Numbered from the stretch's first letter, positions 34,243 through 46,354 are shown. The stretch is 64,000 nucleotides of DNA from Triticum aestivum (GCF_018294505.1 NC_057814.1:297294059-297358058), one strand, 5' to 3'. Program-made: numbers and translations. The notes: generated from the sequence alone by a model not told the origin.

Positions 34243-35520
34243 CTAGGTATTATCATCTTTGGCATGCAATCCATAAGTGGCTCTCATAATAGATTCATAA
34301 GGTAATTTAAATTTCTTTCTAGGAAAGTGTTCCATGCCTTTCCTTAACGGAAATTGGAATCTAATATTCCCTTCTTTCATATCAATAATTGCACCAATCG
34401 TTCTAAGGAAAAGTCTACCAAGAATAATAGGACATGAAGGATTGCAATCTATATCAAGAACAATGAAATCTACGGGCACATAATTCCTATTGGCAACAAT
34501 AAGAACATCATTAGTTGTTCCCATAGGTTTCTTAATGGTGGAATCCGCAAGGTGCAAGTTTAAAGAACAATCATCAAATTCACGGAAACCTAACACATCA
34601 CACAAAGTTTTCTGAATCGTGGAAACATTAGCACCCAAATCACACAAAGCATAGCATTCATGATCTTTAATTTTAATTTTAATAGTAGGTTCCCACTCAT
34701 CATAAAGTTTTCTAGGGATAGAAACTATCAATTCAAGCTTTTCTTCATAGGATTGCATTAAAGCATCAACGATATGTTTGGTAAAAGCCTTACTTTGACT
34801 ATAAGCATGCGGAGAATTTAGCACGGATTGCAACAAGGAAATACAATCTATTAAAGAACAATTATCATAATTAAATTCCTTGAAATCCAAAATAGTGGGT
34901 TCATTTCTATGTAAAGTTTTGACCTCTTCAATCCCACTTTTACCAATTTTTGCATCAAGATCTAAAAACTCTGAATCATTGGGACGCCTTTTAACTAAAG
35001 TTGACTCATCTCCAGTCCCATCATTATCAAGATTCATATTGCAAAACAAAGATTTAATAGGAGATACATCAATCACTTTAAGATCTTTATCCTTATTATC
35101 ATGAAAACTAGAAGAACACGCCTTCACAAAGCAATCTTTCTTAGCACGCATCCTAGCGGTTCTTTCTTTGCACTCATCAATGGAAATTCTCATAGCTTTG
35201 AGAGACTCATTGATATCATGCTTAGCTGGAATAGATCTAAGTTTCAAAGAATCAACATCAAGAGAAATTCTATCCACGTTCTTAGCCAATTCATCAATCT
35301 TAGGCAATTTTTCTTCAAGCGAAGCATTGAAATTCTTTTGAGAAATCATAAATTCCTTAACACTAGTCTCAAAATCAGAGGGCATCTTATTAAAATTTCC
35401 ATAAGAGTTGTTATAGGAATTACCATAATTATTAGAGGAATTACTAGGAAACGGCCTAGGATTAAAGTTTCCTCTATAAGCGTTGTTACCAAAATTATTC
35501 CTACCAACAAAACTCACATC
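34243..35520 (-). pseudogene. S2 gag C-terminal part and protease
   Basis: This is the longest uninterrupted S reading frame: 424 codons covering the Asn/Gly-rich gag region (NNFGNNAYRGNFNPRP), a predicted helical stretch (LEEKLPKIDELAKNVDRISLDVDSLK) and the retropepsin. Its active-site motif CDLGANVSTI has Asn where S1 has Ser. It ends with HAKDDNT and a stop, where an autonomous element would continue into reverse transcriptase. The N-terminal gag half is 27 kb away at 63004-63851, separated by LINE L1 and everything nested in it, so no intact protein can be made. Confidence 0.85.
35506..35520. other. Target site duplication of LINE L1 (left)
   Basis: AACAAAACTCACATC matches AACAAAATTCACATC at 63004-63018 in 14 of 15 positions. 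Both are S2 gag sequence. Confidence 0.8.
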
Positions 35521-36776
35521 TCCGTCATGCTCTCAAGCAATGGAGTAAGAAAATTTCTCGCCTCAAAGTAGCCATTGAAAACACCAATAAAGCACTCTCG
35601 GAGCTGGATAATGTTGAGGACCATCGGATTCTTACTACACCTGAAAGAAACTTTCGTCGCATTCTCAAAAAGCACTTGCTTTGCCTCCTGCAATACCAAA
35701 AAGATTATTGGAAAAAGAGGTGTACGATCAGATGGATTCAGTTTGGTGACAAAAATTCCAAGTTTTTTCAAACGGTTGCCACGGAACGCTACAGGAGGAA
35801 TTGCATTAGCTCGCTAAAAACTACAAATGGAGTGGAGATTAATGATCATGCTGGGAAGGAGTCCATTCTTTTTTAAGCTTTTAAGGCCCGAATGGGGCAA
35901 GCAAGCCCTCAACCTATGAAGTTTAACTTAGACAACCTGATACGGGCAGATGTGAACTTTTCGGACCTCATTGCACCATTCACACGTAAAGAAATAGATG
36001 ATGTGGTTTCTGAAATGCCACCCGATAGGGCCCCTGACCCTGATGGCTTTAATGGAGCCTTCTTAAAAGCTTGCTGGCCAATCATCAAACATGATTTTTA
36101 TCTTCTCTGTGATGAATTTCATCAAGGTGGCCTTAATTTAGAAAGCATTAATGCAGGTTTTATCACACTGATCCCAAAGGTTAACTCGCCCGAATATGTC
36201 AATGATTTTCGGCCTATCACACTCCTAAACTGTTGCCTGAAGTTGATCACTAAAATTCTGGCGAATCGGCTTCAGAAAATCATTCCCCAAATTGTGCACA
36301 AAAACCAATATGGTTTCCTCCGTGGCAGATCGATTCATGACTGCCTGGCCTGGGCTTTCGTATACATTCACCAATGCCAGGCCTCCAAGAGAGAAATTGT
36401 CCTTCTCAAAATAGATTTTGCGAAGGCGTTTGATACGGTTGAACACTCTGCCATGCTCCTAATCTTGAAGAAAATGGGTTTCCCACCGAAATGGCTGGCT
36501 TGGATGGAGAGTATATTCTCGTCAGGAAAATCTTCTGTGTTACTAAATGACGTGCCTGGACGACAGTTTCATTGTAAATGTGGGGTTCGCCAAGGCGATC
36601 CGATGTCTCCCTTAATCTTCGTCCTTGCAGCCGATCTACTTCAGAGTGCTATCAATGCAGCACTCACGCAGGACTTGATCAAACATCCCATCCCTCCTAC
36701 TGGTGACGCTAAGTACCCCGTGATCCAGTATGCCGATGACACAATAATTGTTCTACCGGCCTGTCTGGACCAAGCG
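35521..36776 (+). pseudogene. L1: LINE ORF2 reverse transcriptase, first part
   Basis: A 5'-truncated non-LTR element: the endonuclease is absent and similarity starts in the linker (CTIRWIQFGDKNSKFFQTVA). A TAA at 35874-35876 interrupts the frame. From 35892 the RVT_1 domain follows: EMPPDRAPDPDGFNGAFLKACW, FRPITLLNCCLKLITKILANRL, NQYGFLRGRSIHDC, KIDFAKAFDTVEH, GVRQGDPMSPLIFVLAADLL and the catalytic YADDTIIV. The frame is broken after the catalytic box by G2 (36777) and resumes at 61399. Confidence 0.9.
36772..36776. other. Target site duplication of G2 (left)
   Basis: AAGCG, repeated exactly at 61394-61398 after the right LTR of G2. Confidence 0.92.
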
Positions 36777-36995
36777 TGTAACACTCGGATAATTATGCTA
36801 CAATAATCTCATGCTAATGATGCCACGTCACCGCAATTACTGTTGTTAACCTCGCGATGATTCAATCACATTCGATTTCTAAATTCAAAATTAAATCAAA
36901 CAACAAAAGTAAATAAAAGAAAAGGAGAAGGCATAAAAGAAAAAAAACAGAAAAGGGGAGAGGCCCCCGCCCCTCACTGGACCTCGGCCCAGGTA
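36777..36995 (+). repeat. G2 left LTR, first piece
   Basis: 219 bases matching the start of the right LTR (57836-58045), including TGTAAC(A/G)C(T/C)CGGATAATTATGC. Similarity stops at CCCAGGTA. The LTR segment equivalent to 58046-59785 is missing and S3 sequence follows. Confidence 0.9.
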
Positions 36996-38575
36996 GAGCG
37001 TATCATATCACGGGGTTTGGATGCACCGGCGAAGTTTGCACCAACTCTCAAGGTGAGAAAGGGCAATGCGCGGTACCGAAGAGGCTAGAAAACTGCGGAA
37101 AGGTAAGTGTGCGTATAATCCATGGACTCACATTAGTCATAAAGAACTCATATACTTATTGCAAAAATTTATTAGCCCTCGAAGCAAAGTACTACTACGC
37201 ATGCTCCTAGGGGAAGGGTTGGTAGGAGTTAACCATTGCGTGATCCCGACCGCCACACAAAGGAAGACAATCAACAAATACTTCATGCTCCGACTTTGTT
37301 ACATAACGGTTCACCATACGTGCATGCTACGGGAATCACAAACTCCAACACATGTATTTTTCATAGGAGTTAACCATTGCGTGATCCCGACCGCCACACA
37401 AAGGAAGACAATCAACAAATACTTCATGCTCCGACTTTGTTACATAACGGTTCACCATACGTGCATGCTACGGGAATCACAAACTCCAACACATGTATTT
37501 TTCAATTCCACAATTACTCAACTAGCACAACTATGATATTACCACCTTTATATCTCAAAACAATTATCAAGCATCAAATTCCTCATGATATTAATTAAAG
37601 AAAATTGCCATGCTATTTTAAGACTCTCGAAATAATATAAGTGAAGCATGAGAGATCAATAGTTTCTATAAAACAAATCCACCACTGTGCTCTAAAAGAT
37701 ATAAGTGAAGCACATAGAGTATTCTAATAATTTCCGAATCATGTGTGTCTCTCTCAAAAGGTGTGTACAGCAAGGATGATTGTGGTAAACTAACAAACAA
37801 AGACTCAAATCATACAAGACACTCAAAGCAAAACACATATCATGTGGTGAATAAAAATATAGCTCCAAGTAAAGTTACCGATGGAAGTAGACGAAAGAGG
37901 GGATGCCTTCCGGGGCATCCCCAAGCTTTGGCTTTATGGTGTCCTTAGATTATCTTGGGGGTGCCCTGGGAATCCCCAAGCTTAGGCTCTTGCCACTCCT
38001 TTTTCCATAATCCATCAAATCTTTTACCCAAAACTTGAAAACTTCACAACACAAAACTTAACAGAAAATCTCGTGAGCTCCGTTAGCGAAAGAAAACAAA
38101 AGACCACTTCAAGGTACTGTAATGAACTCATTTATATTGGTGTTAAACCTACTGTATTCCAACTTCTCTATGGTTTATAAACTCTTTTACTAGCCATAGA
38201 TTCATCAAAATAAGCAAACAACACACGAAAAACAGAATCTGTCAAAAACAGAACAGTCTGTAGTAATCTGTAACTAACGCAAGCTTCTGGAACTCCAAAA
38301 AATTATCCAAAATAGGAAGACTTAGGCAATTTGTTTATTGATCAGTAGCAATTGGAATCAATATTTTATCACGTTCTGGTGATTTTTAACAATTATTTTC
38401 GTGAACAGAAAGTTTCTGGAATTTTCTGCAAGATCAAATAACTATCATCCAAGAAGATCCTATAGGTTTAACTTGGCACAAACACTAATTAAAACATAAA
38501 AACACTTCTAACCAGAGGCTAGAACAAATATTTATTCCTAAACAGAAGCAAAAAGCAAAAAAATAAAAAATAAAA
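36996..38575 (-). mobile_element. S3: non-coding 3' internal region, truncated
   Basis: Minus-strand sequence collinear with S2 31436-34176 but shorter. The polypurine tract and the 3' LTR are missing because a deletion joins the S3 interior to the G2 LTR at about 36996. It contains a perfect 141-bp tandem duplication (37224-37505) and TAAGCTTGGGGAT-like sites near 37917 and 37980. No coding potential seen. Confidence 0.78.
37224..37505. repeat. Perfect 141-bp tandem duplication in S3
   Basis: 37224-37364 and 37365-37505 appear identical, both starting AGGAGTTAACCATTGCG and ending CATGTATTTTTCAT/CA. S1 and S2 have only one copy, so the duplication arose in S3 and is recent. Confidence 0.88.
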
Positions 38576-38620
38576 TTGGGTTGCCTCCCAACAATCGCTA
38601 TCGTTTAACACCCCTAGCTA
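38576..38620 (-). other. Conserved post-protease motif and hairpin (S3)
   Basis: TTGGGAGGCAACCCAA at 38576-38591 on the minus strand is intact. The upstream part has one change (AGCGATTGTT for AGCGCTTGTT). Confidence 0.5.
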
Positions 38621-39133
38621 GGCATAAAAGCAAGGATAGATCTAGGTATTGCCATCTTTGGTAGGCAATCCATAAGTGGCTCTCATGATAGATTAATATG
38701 GTAATTTTATTTTCTTCCTAGGGAAGTGTTCCATGCCTTTCTTTAATGGAAATTGGAATCTAATATTCCCTTCCTTCATATCAATAATTGCACCAATCGT
38801 TCTAAGGAAAGGTCTACCAAGAATAATAGGACATGAAGGATTGCAATCTATATCAAGAAAAATAAAATCTACGGGCACATAGTTCCTATTTGCAACAATA
38901 AGAACATCATTAATTCTTCCCATAGGTTTCTTAATGGTGGAACCCGCAAGGTGCAAATTTAAAGAGCAATCATCAAAATCACGGAAACCTAACAAATCGC
39001 ACAAAGTTTTGGGAATAGTGAAAACACTAGCACCCAAATCACACAAAGCATAGCATTCATGATCTTTAATTTTAATAGTAGGTTCCCACTCATCATAAAG
39101 TTTTCTAGGGATAGAAACTTCCAACTCAAGCTT

Positions 39134-39142
39134 TTCTTCATA
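39134..39142. other. Target site duplication of the foldback element
   Basis: TTCTTCATA, repeated at 40001-40009. S2 has a single uninterrupted copy at the same place (about 34742-34750), which is the empty site. Confidence 0.85.
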
Positions 39143-40000
39143 GGGACAATTATAGTTTTGCCCTTAGTTGTGCCAGCCCGTGGGTTTTGCCCTTACTTTT
39201 CGGCTCTGCTTAGTTTTGCCCTTAGATTTGTCTCTGAGGTCGTTTGGGTGCCCTTTGACCATTTGACCAATACTTTGAAAATTCATAACAAATTCATACG
39301 AAGTCATAAAAATGCAAATAAGATATCAAAAAGTTTAGAATGACATTACCTTTATGTGCATGCCATTTGCATTCAAGAAAAAAGTACCCTTTAAACTACC
39401 CATGGTTATTAATGTTATAAACATTATTAAAACTAAAAAGGTATAAATAATAGTGTTTTTAGGAATAAAAATTGCAGGCAAATGTAGTTGGTGTTTTCTG
39501 AACATCCTGATATCTTATTTTGCGTTATTCTGAGTTCATATCAACTTTGTTATGAAGTTTCAATGTAATGGTCAAAGTCACATGAAAGTTCATAGCAAGT
39601 TGATATGAACTCAGAAGAATGCAGATAAGGTATCGGGATGTTCAGAAAACATCACCTACATTTGCTTGTAATTTTTATTCATGAAAAAGTATTGTTTATA
39701 CCTTTATAATTTCAATAATATTTATAACATTAATAACCTCGGGTAGTTTACACGGTACTTTTTTCCTGAATGCAAATGGCATGCACATAAAGGTAATGTC
39801 ATTCTAAATTTTTTGATATGTTATTTGCATTTTTATGACTTCATATGAATTTGTTATGAATTTTAAAAGTATTGGTCAAACGGTCAAAGGGCACTCGGAT
39901 AACCTCATATACAAATCTAAGGGCAAAACTGAGCAGAGTCGAAAAGTAAGGGAAAAACCCGTGGGGTGGCTCCGACTAAGGGCAAAAATGCATTTGTCCC
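39143..40000. mobile_element. Mutator-like foldback element (858 bp)
   Basis: Nearly the whole element is a giant inverted repeat. GGGACAATTATAGTTTTGCCC at the left pairs with GGGCAAAAATGCATTTGTCCC at the right, and further blocks mirror each other (AAATGGCATGCACATAAAGG, TTGATATGAACTCAG) up to a centre near 39590. It has no transposase. It is flanked by a 9-bp duplication TTCTTCATA (39134-39142, 40001-40009), the length typical of Mutator-like elements. Its transcript would fold into a long hairpin. Confidence 0.85.
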
Positions 40001-40849
40001 TTCTTCATAAGATTGCATCAAAGCATCAACGATATGTTTGGTAAAAGCTTTATTTTTACTATAAGCATGAGGAGAATTTAGCACGGATTGCAACAAGGAA
40101 ATACAATCTATCAAAGAGCAATTATCATAATTAAATTCCTTGAAATCCAAAATAGTGGGTTTATTAATATCTAGGGTTTTGTTCTCTTCAATCGCACTTT
40201 TATCAATTTTAGCATCAAGATCTAAAAACTCCGAATTTTTGGAACGCCTTCTAGGTAAAGGTGGATCATATTCAATCCCATAATTATCAAGATTCATATT
40301 GCAAAACAAAGATTTAATAGGGGGCACATCAATAACTTTTAGATCTTCATCTTTGTTTTCATAAAAATTAGAAGAACACGCTTTCATAAAGCAATCTTTC
40401 TTAGCACGCATCCTAGCGGTTCTTTCTTTGCACTCATCAATGGAAATTCTCATGGCTTTGAGAGACTCATTGATAGCATGCTTAGGAGGAATAGATCTAA
40501 GTTTTAAAGAATCAACATCAAGAGAAATTCTATCAACGTTCCTAGCCAATTCATCAACTTTAAGCAATTTCTCTTCAAGCAAAGCATTGATATTCTTTTG
40601 TGAATTCATAAACTCTTTAACACTAGTCTCAAATTCAGAGGGCATCTTATTAAAATTTCCATAAGAATTGCTGTAGGAATTACCATAATTATTAGAGGAA
40701 TTGCTAGGATAAGGCCTAGGATTAAAGTTTCCTCTATACGCGTTGTTACCAAAATTATTCCTACCAACAAAATTTACATCCATAGATTCATTATTATTCT
40801 CAATCAAAGTAGACAAAGGCATATCATTAGGATCAGAAGAAACACGGCC

Positions 40850-41374
40850 ATGCTGGTCCGAGTGATGACCAAGACAGGCTATCGATGGTATCCTGAGTAT
40901 ACCGTCGAGGAGCAGTTTCGAGACTTTAATCAAAGTCAATACCTTTGTACGGTCAGGATATACCCTTCCTATCCTGGAGCTACTAAACCCCTCCGTTGCT
41001 CTTATGGACTTGGGGTTACCATCGAGATGTCCGTGCAGGACGCAGCTTACTCGATGATGACTATCATCCGAGCCAGAACTGCCTTGCTTCAGAACACTGA
41101 TTTCCGCTATATTCCAGCATCACTCCCTGGGGCACAAGGGTACTATCAGGCTATTTACTGTGACTCTACCCATGAGGATTCACTACTGCGCACCACCACC
41201 GAGATGCTTGAGGACAAGGACCGTGAGAATCGTGCCTTGCGAATGGAGCTCTTCAACGCTCGTTCTGATCACTGGGCCACTCTGACACGGTTTGCACCTG
41301 CCGTGCAGGCTGGGTATATGGACATGAGGGACTTCTACCCCGTGCGGTCTGGTCTGCCAGATTGTATGGACTAG
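40850..41374 (+). CDS. Extra open frame upstream of gag in G1 (orf0-like)
   Basis: A 174-codon frame that may be truncated at its start, since G1 is cut at 40847. The protein is soluble-looking and has no motif I recognise. It contains RWYPEYTVEEQFRDFNQSQYLCTVRIYP, then a GVTIEMSVQDAAYSMMTIIRARTALL helix and a charged coiled-coil-like stretch, TTEMLEDKDRENRALRMELFNAR. An additional frame (orf0) before gag has been described for some rice gypsy elements such as RIRE3 and RIRE8. Whether this is homologous is untested. The function is unknown. G2 has no counterpart in its 620-bp leader. Confidence 0.5.
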   Translation: MLVRVMTKTGYRWYPEYTVEEQFRDFNQSQYLCTVRIYPSYPGATKPLRCSYGLGVTIEMSVQDAAYSMMTIIRARTALLQNTDFRYIPASLPGAQGYYQAIYCDSTHEDSLLRTTTEMLEDKDRENRALRMELFNARSDHWATLTRFAPAVQAGYMDMRDFYPVRSGLPDCMD

Positions 41375-41911
41375 CGTGATGTAGGAGGCATCACCCCTCC
41401 TCGTGGACCCCGTCTGCCACCGTTTGTTGGACCAAGGCCACATCCGAGTCCTTATGGACCGCAAGCTCCACAGGACCGACTGTTTCCAGATGATCATGTT
41501 CAGCTCCCAGGACATGGTGGTAATCTTTATGAAGATTACTATGGAGACGTCTGAGTTGGTAGTAGCTTCACTAGTATTGTAACAGTTGTATTCTCCACAG
41601 TCCTGCATGACTCGTGGGATACGACTTGGTGTGTATCACGTTCCGGAGGTGTAGAAAAATAATGTATAGGAGCTTGGAATGCCTCCGATGAGATGTATCG
41701 TCTTTCACCGTAGTTGTACTCTAGCCTGGGCTTGTACTAAACTATGTATGGTGTATGACCGTTGGTATATATATATATATATATATGGCAGTTTCTATAT
41801 TACCATGTCATACGGATGAACATCTCTGCATTCCGTGTTATCCATTACATTCCGCACTTCCTTGCCAAGATTTTGCCATCCTTGTCTAAACCGTTGTCTT
41901 GTTTTCCTAGG
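41375..41911 (+). other. G1 leader between the extra frame and gag
   Basis: Non-coding; contains a (TA)n run at 41766-41786. The open frame extends upstream of the likely gag start through the TA repeat, but the residues encoded there (YIYIYIW) are not gag-like, so ATG 41912 is preferred. Confidence 0.6.
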
Positions 41912-44900
41912 ATGGTCAACACCTGCAACAACCCTGCTGTCCAGGAGCAGGGTGAACCCAGTGCAGCTAGGGATGAGAATCTGCCTCAACCGCCTTCTTT
42001 GGCCGAAGTTATGCTGGAGGCGGAAAGAAACAAGCGTGAGACCAACCGCTTGCTAGAGCGAATTGAGCATAATACTGCACGTCATCAGAGGAACGACTTG
42101 GTGTCAATCAATGACTTTGTCAAGTTATACCCACCGAAGTTTAATCATTTCGTCGAGCCCCTCGATGCGGATGATTGGCTTCGCAGCATCACCCATAAGC
42201 TACGTTCTGCCAACGTAGCCGAAGCTGATAAGGTTACCTACGCTGCCTATCACCTCGAAGGCCCTGCTAGCCTTTGGTGGGAAAACTTTGAGGCTATGCG
42301 CCCGGCTGGCCAAATCACTACTTGGGCTGAATTCAGTGAGGCTTTCCGTGAGCATCACATTCCGGAGGGTCTCATGGATTGTAAGCGGGAAGAATTCTGC
42401 AACTTCACCCAAGGCAGACTGACCGTGGATGCATACAGCCGTGAGTTTGGAAATCTAGCACATTATGCTCCTGAAGAGGTATCCACCGACGCCAAGAAGC
42501 AGGCAAGGTTCCGCAAGGGACTTAGCCCCGAGCTTCGCCGTGATCTTCGTCTGCACGAGTGCACCTCCTTTCAGAAGTTGGTGAATAAGGCCATCAGTGC
42601 TGAGACAGGTCAGATTGACTATGATGCTTCACGCAAGCACTCCCGTGACGTTGGTTTTTCATCCGGCTCTGGATCTCAGAAGCGCCGGGTCTGGATTCCA
42701 AACACAGCTCTGCCACCCAGGTTCACTCCGAGGCCATCCTTTGAGGCGCCTCGCCCCAACCAGCAGTATGCACCGCCCAAGGCCTATGGTGGCCCCGCTG
42801 CTAATGCTGCTCCACGCCCCAATGTTGTGACATGCTTCAAGTGTGGAGAGACGGGTCACTACCTGCGCGAGTGCCCCCAGAACAACCCCAATCAGCCTGG
42901 AAGGTTCGTTGGCCGTGGTAACCCAGCGGGAAAGACTTACTACACCAAGCCAGCCACCACTGCACGTGGTCATGTCAACTATGTCTCTGCTGAGGAGACT
43001 CATGATGATCCCAACGTCGTCCTCGGTACGCTCCTTGTTAATTGCCACCCGGCAACTGTTCTTTTCGATACTAGAGCATCTCATTCATTTATCTCTGAGA
43101 GCTATGCTCGATTGCACAACACCACATTTTGCGACATGCCCACCTCCATGGTAATTCAAACCCCTGGTTCTAAGTGGCAAACCTCTAGGATAAGTCATGG
43201 TAATGAAATTCTTGTCGACAGATTGGTCTTCCTTGCGTCACTTATAGCTCTCAAATCCTCGGACATAAACATCATCTTGGGTATGGATTGGATGTCAGCC
43301 CACTATGCTAAGATTGATTGCTCTACTAGAACTGTTCAACTCACCCTTCCATCGGGCAAGACAGTCAATGTTTCGACCCGAGTGTCTAAGCGTCAGCTCT
43401 ACTCCCTAAATGCCAACCCTCTTCCAGACCTTGAAGATATTCCGGTAGTCTGTGACTTCCCGGATGTCTTTCCAAAAGAACTGCCAGGTATTCCACCTGA
43501 CAGGGATGTCGAGTTCGTGATGGACCTTGTTCCAGGAACCATCCCAATCTCTAGAAGACCCTATAAGATGGCACCCCTAGAACTAGCCGAGCTTAAGAAA
43601 CAACTCGATGAGTCCTTGCAAAAGGGTTTCATCCGTCCTAGTTCTTCTCCATGGGCTTGCCCCGTCCTCTTCGTCAAGAAGAAGGATGGAACGGATCGGA
43701 TGGTTGTAGATTACCGACCTGTCAACTTGGTCACTATCAAGAACAAGTATCCGCTCCCCAGGATCAACGACCTGTATGATCAGCTCGCTGGATCCTTAGT
43801 CTTTTCCAAAATGGATTTGAGGTTGGGCTACCATCAAATAAAAATCAAGAACGGGGACATTCCTAAAACGGCCTTTGTTACTCGTTATGGCCAATACGAG
43901 TACACCGTCATGTCCTTCGGTTTAACCAATGCCCCAGCCACCTTCTCTCGGTTAATGAACTCGATCTTCATGGAGTATTTGGATAAATTCGTCGTGTTAT
44001 ACCTCGATGATATACTCATCTACTCCAAGAATGAGGAAGAACATGCCGAGCATCTAAGGCTAGTGTTGATGAAACTTCGAGAGCATCGCCTTTATGCTAA
44101 ATTCTCTAAGTGTGAATTCTGGTTGCCAGAAGTGACCTATCTAGGCCATGTAATCTCTGGTAAGGGTATTGCTGTCAATCCCGAGCGAGTTCAAGCCATC
44201 CTTGATTGGACTCCACCTGAAACGGTCAAGCAAGTTCGGAGTTTCCTTGGCTTAGCGAGCTACTGTCGCCGCTTCGTCGAGAATTTCTCCAAGGTTGCTA
44301 AACCTCTAACTGAACTCCTCAAGAAAGATAAAAAGTTCGAGTGGACCCCACAGTGCGAGTTCAGCTTTCAGGAACTGAAAAGACGCCTGACATCTGCTCC
44401 CGTACTCGTACCACCAGATTTTTCTAAGGACTTTGTTATCTATTGCGACACCTCGCGACAAGGACTAGGTTGCATACTCATGCAAGATCGTCATGTGATT
44501 GCCTACGCTTCTCGACAGTTGCCTCCACATGAGGATAACTATCCCACACATGATCTAGAGCTTGCAGCTGTGGTCCATGCACTCAAAACATGGCGACATT
44601 ACCTTCTCGGTAATCGTTGCAAGATTTACACCGATCACCAAAGTCTGAAATACATCTTCACCCAACCGGATTTGAATCTCAGGCAAAGACGTTGGGTCGA
44701 GTTGATCACAGATTACGACTTAGGAATAACTTACACCCCGGGCAAAGCCAATGTCATGGCTGATGCGCTAAGTCATAAATCTTATTGTAACAACCTGATG
44801 TTACAACAAGGTCAACCACTTCTCCACGAGGAATTCCGTAAGCTCAACCTTCACATAGTTCCTCGAGGATTCCTATCCACCCTGGTGGCGAAACCTAACC

Positions 44901-46298
44901 TTACGGATCAAATCATAACCGCTCAGCGGTATGATAGAGGAATATCTCGGATCAAGGAGAACATTGCTAGCGGAGTTGCTAAATGTTTCTCCACGGATGA
45001 GCGAGGTGTTGTCTTCTTTGAGAACCGCCTAGTGGTTCCCAAGAAACAACAGCTACGTCAGTTGATCCTTAAGGAAGCTCATGAATCCCCTCTCACCATT
45101 CATCCCGGTAGTACTAAAATGTATCAAGACCTACGCCAGAGGTTTTGGTGGACTAGGATGAAGAGAGAAATTGCTCAATACATTGCTAATTGCGACGTCT
45201 GTCGTCGTGTTAAAGCAGAGCATCAACGGCCTGCTGGCACCCTTCAACCTTTGGCTATTCCTGAATGGAAATGGGATAAAATCGGTATGGATTTCATTAC
45301 CGGGTTTCCCAGGACCAAGAGAGGGAATAATGCTATCTTCGTCGTTGTCGGTCATCTTTCCAAAGTAGCCCACTTCCTACCCGTTCGTGAGAGTATAACC
45401 GCTAGCCAGCTAGCTGACTTGTACATCTCCCGAATAGTGTCTCTTCATGGTGTTCCATTGGAGATTAACTTAGACCGTGGAAGTCTTTTCACTTCTAGAT
45501 TTTGGGAAAGTTTCCAAAATGCTATGGGAACTCGTCTCTCCTTTAGCACCGCCTTCCACCCTCAATCAAGTGGTCAAGTAGAACGAGTCAATCAAATTCT
45601 GGAGGATATGCTCCGAGCTTTTGTCATCTCTTTCGGTATGGATTGGGAGAAATGCCTTCCATTCGCCAAATTCGCTTATAACAATAGTTATCAAGCTAGC
45701 TTGGGCAAAGCTCCTTTCGAAGTTCTCTATGGACGAAAATGTCGAACGCCTCTTAACTGGTCAGAAACCGGGGAAAGACAACTCTTTGGCCCGGATATGA
45801 TTCAGGAAGCAGAAGAGCAGGTTCGCATTACTCGTGAGATTGTAAACAGCCCAATCTCATCAAAAGAGCCAATATGACCGCAAACATAAGCTCATGACTT
45901 ATGAAGTTGGCGAGAAGGCTTACCTTCGGGTTACTCCTTTGAAGGGAACCCATCGATTCGGTATCAAAGACAAATTAGCTCCTCGTTACATTGGACCCTT
46001 TCGCATTCTTGCCAAACGAGGAGAAGTTGCCTACCAATTGGAACTACCTCCGCATCTCTCCAGAGTTCATGATGTCTTCTACGTTTCTCAACTCAGGCGT
46101 TGCTTCTCGGATCCTATCCATGGAGTGGACCACGAAACGCTTGATCTCCAAGATAATCTCACATATCGGGAATATCCCGTTCGCATACTTGATCAAGCCA
46201 AGCGTACCACTCGACGCCAGAATATCAAGTTTCTTAAGGTTCAATGGTCACACCATTCTGAGAAAGAAGCTACTTGGGAAAGGGAGGATCGTCTTTGA
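41912..46298 (+). pseudogene. G1 gag-pol polyprotein, nearly intact
   Basis: Domains in order: gag ([26 protein letters not shown]); CCHC knuckle [14 protein letters not shown] near residue 307; protease [11 protein letters not shown] near 386, where the catalytic DTGA has Arg for Gly; reverse transcriptase with intact YLDDILIYS near 696; RNase H ([11 protein letters not shown] near 843, TDHQSLKY); integrase zinc motif (H, H, CDVC near 1056-1096); and catalytic core D (GMDFI), D (NLDRGS), E (GQVERVN). A one-base deletion near 45847 shifts the frame, so IN C-terminus (RYIGPF) and chromodomain (KFLKVQWSHHSEKEATWE) lie in 45894-46298. VVDRLSK reads VVGHLSK. A TGA at 46296 replaces Arg. Confidence 0.9.
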
Positions 46299-46333
46299 CT
46301 TGAGTACCCCACCTTCTTCCCGACGGATCCTAA

Positions 46334-46348
46334 ATCTCGGGACGAGAT
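46334..46348 (+). other. Palindrome upstream of the polypurine tract (G1)
   Basis: ATCTCGGGACGAGAT, identical to the A and G2 copies, six bases before the polypurine tract. Confidence 0.7.
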
Positions 46349-46354
46349 TCTTTT

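Larger units (their letters stand above)
38640..40846 (-). pseudogene. S3 gag-protease, interrupted by a foldback element
   Basis: The protease part (39124-38693) has CDLGASVFTIPKT and PIILGRPFLRTIGAIID, then ends at a GAA to TAA change six codons after HFPRKKIK. The gag part runs from 40846 (VSSDPNDMPLSTLIENNNESMDVNFVG) to the insertion site at 40010, where the frame of ALMQSYEE should continue into KLELEVSIPRK but is split by 858 bp. The N-terminal half of gag is missing because S3 is cut at 40846 against G1. It is clearly the same family as S1 and S2. Confidence 0.85.
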
